Source: Corynebacterium sp. (GTDB lineage: Bacteria > Actinomycetota > Actinomycetes > Mycobacteriales > Mycobacteriaceae). Taken from it: 5,827 bases of DNA. Shown piece after piece: positions 5,182-5,827 of the stretch. Below the pieces are notes generated by a model, which saw only the letters and a list, made by a program, of their open reading frames with translations, was not told where the DNA came from and did not search any database. Both the position numbers and the translations under genes were made by a program. Every line of letters starts with the position of its first letter. Position 1 is the first letter of the stretch. The stretch spans positions 1-5,827 of the forward strand of contig NZ_JAPJNQ010000052.1 in the NCBI RefSeq assembly GCF_030826625.1. Reading direction: 5' to 3'.

Positions 5182-5827
5182 TTACTTGTTTTTCGCTTTG
5201 AACTCACGACGACGAGCGTGCAAGATCGGCTCAGTGTATCCGGATGGAGACTCGGTGCCCTTGAAAATCAGGTCGCGAGCCGCCTGGAACGCCACCGACT
5301 CGTCGAAGTTCGGAGCCATGTTGCGGTAGGCGTCGTCGCCAGCGTTTTGCTTGTCGACGACCTCTGCCATCTTCTGCAGCTCCTGCTCGACGAAATCGCG
5401 GCTAACGACGTCGTGCTCAATCCAGTTAGCCAGCAGCTGGGAAGAAATACGCAGGGTAGCGCGGTCTTCCATCAGGGAGACGTCGTAAAGGTCTGGGACC
5501 TTGGAACAACCAACACCCTGTTCTACCCAGCGGACAACATAGCCCAGGATGGACTGGCAGTTGTTGTCGACTTCTTCTTTCTTCACCTCATCGGACCAGT
5601 CTGGGTTTTTAGCAACCGGGACGGTCAGAAGGTTGTGGAAGTTGTCGCGTTCGCCGGCCTTACGGAATTCTTCCTGTACCTGCGGAACGTTGACGTGGTG
5701 GTAGTGGGTGGCGTGCAAAGTTGCGCCGGTAGGTGATGGGACCCACGCGGTTGATGCGCCTTCTTTCAGCTGGCCAATCTTTTTCTCCAGCATGTCTGCC
5801 ATCAGCTCGGTCATGGCCCACATGCCC
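5182..5827 (-). CDS. aceB: Malate synthase G, C-terminal part (cut by right edge)
   Basis: The last 214 codons (with one cut codon at the edge) of malate synthase, which condenses acetyl-CoA with glyoxylate to malate in the glyoxylate cycle. The segment is colinear with the C terminus of E. coli GlcB (G isoform, about 720 residues): GMWAMTELMADML, then AWVPSPTGATLHATHYHHVN, then GYVVRWVEQGVGCSKVPD, LMEDRATLRISSQ, and the end GYTEPILHARR. The Asp in LMED (codon 5464-5466) corresponds to catalytic Asp631 of E. coli, and the Cys in GCSKVPD to Cys617. The Cys688 position is Val here (NFDESVAF). The ATG at 5823 is internal, not a start, because the frame stays open and the preceding Gly fits the family. 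Corynebacteria call this gene aceB although the protein is of the GlcB type; it is usually divergent from aceA, which would lie to the right. TAA ends the frame at 5182-5184. Confidence 0.95.
   Translation of the reverse strand, partial: GMWAMTELMADMLEKKIGQLKEGASTAWVPSPTGATLHATHYHHVNVPQVQEEFRKAGERDNFHNLLTVPVAKNPDWSDEVKKEEVDNNCQSILGYVVRWVEQGVGCSKVPDLYDVSLMEDRATLRISSQLLANWIEHDVVSRDFVEQELQKMAEVVDKQNAGDDAYRNMAPNFDESVAFQAARDLIFKGTESPSGYTEPILHARRREFKAKNK

Noticed and set aside
5218..5736. Plus-strand frame of 172 codons antisense to malate synthase
   Set aside because: Malate synthase is certain here; the antisense frame reflects its codon bias and has no supporting signals.
1..5827. tRNA, rRNA, IS elements, CRISPR, phage, toxin-antitoxin or other defence system
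   Set aside because: None was seen: no repeat-spacer pattern, no transposase or recombinase motif, no cloverleaf, and all gaps are short and accounted for.

Overview
The window looks like a piece of a Corynebacterium chromosome (diphtheriae/ulcerans/pseudotuberculosis/glutamicum group). This is inferred from moderate G+C, a malate synthase of the long G type at the right edge (the aceB type of corynebacteria), actinobacterial-style protein variants, and several genes whose best -10 box sits 6-7 bases before the start codon with no Shine-Dalgarno sequence, the leaderless arrangement common in this group. I could not run a search, so the genus is an inference.

Layout, left to right: (1) the first 39 codons of a lipoprotein gene on the minus strand, cut by the left edge (1-118); (2) a 77-83 bp divergent promoter region; (3) a Uup-like ABC-F ATPase on the plus strand (to 2142); (4) a small exported protein that looks like a reduced CAP/SCP domain (2226-2702); (5) a short regulatory region with a 12-bp palindrome overlapping a TATAAT promoter; (6) a leaderless antibiotic-biosynthesis-monooxygenase (ABM) fold protein (2766-3089) whose last five codons, stop included, are tandemly duplicated; (7) two strong stem-loops (3106-3193); (8) a 3-hydroxyisobutyryl-CoA hydrolase-type crotonase (3227-4273); (9) a five-helix DUF1648/DUF5808 membrane protein overlapping it by 17 bp (4257-5012); (10) a convergent intergenic region with two hairpins; (11) the C-terminal 214 residues of malate synthase G on the minus strand, cut by the right edge (5182-5827).

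The genes do not form one pathway. The hydrolase and the membrane protein are probably one transcript with coupled translation. The ABC-F, CAP-like and ABM genes look like separate units. The hydrolase (valine catabolism) and malate synthase (glyoxylate cycle) both belong to carbon metabolism, but they converge and need not be co-regulated. No tRNA, rRNA, IS element, CRISPR array or phage gene was seen, and no gene-free stretch exceeds about 170 bases. I found no sign of a new multi-gene system. The points of interest are local: leaderless promoters, a palindromic operator candidate, a duplicated stop region, a structured intergenic RNA, a degenerate CAP-like secreted protein, and a Gly-Ser repeat linker in the ABC-F protein.
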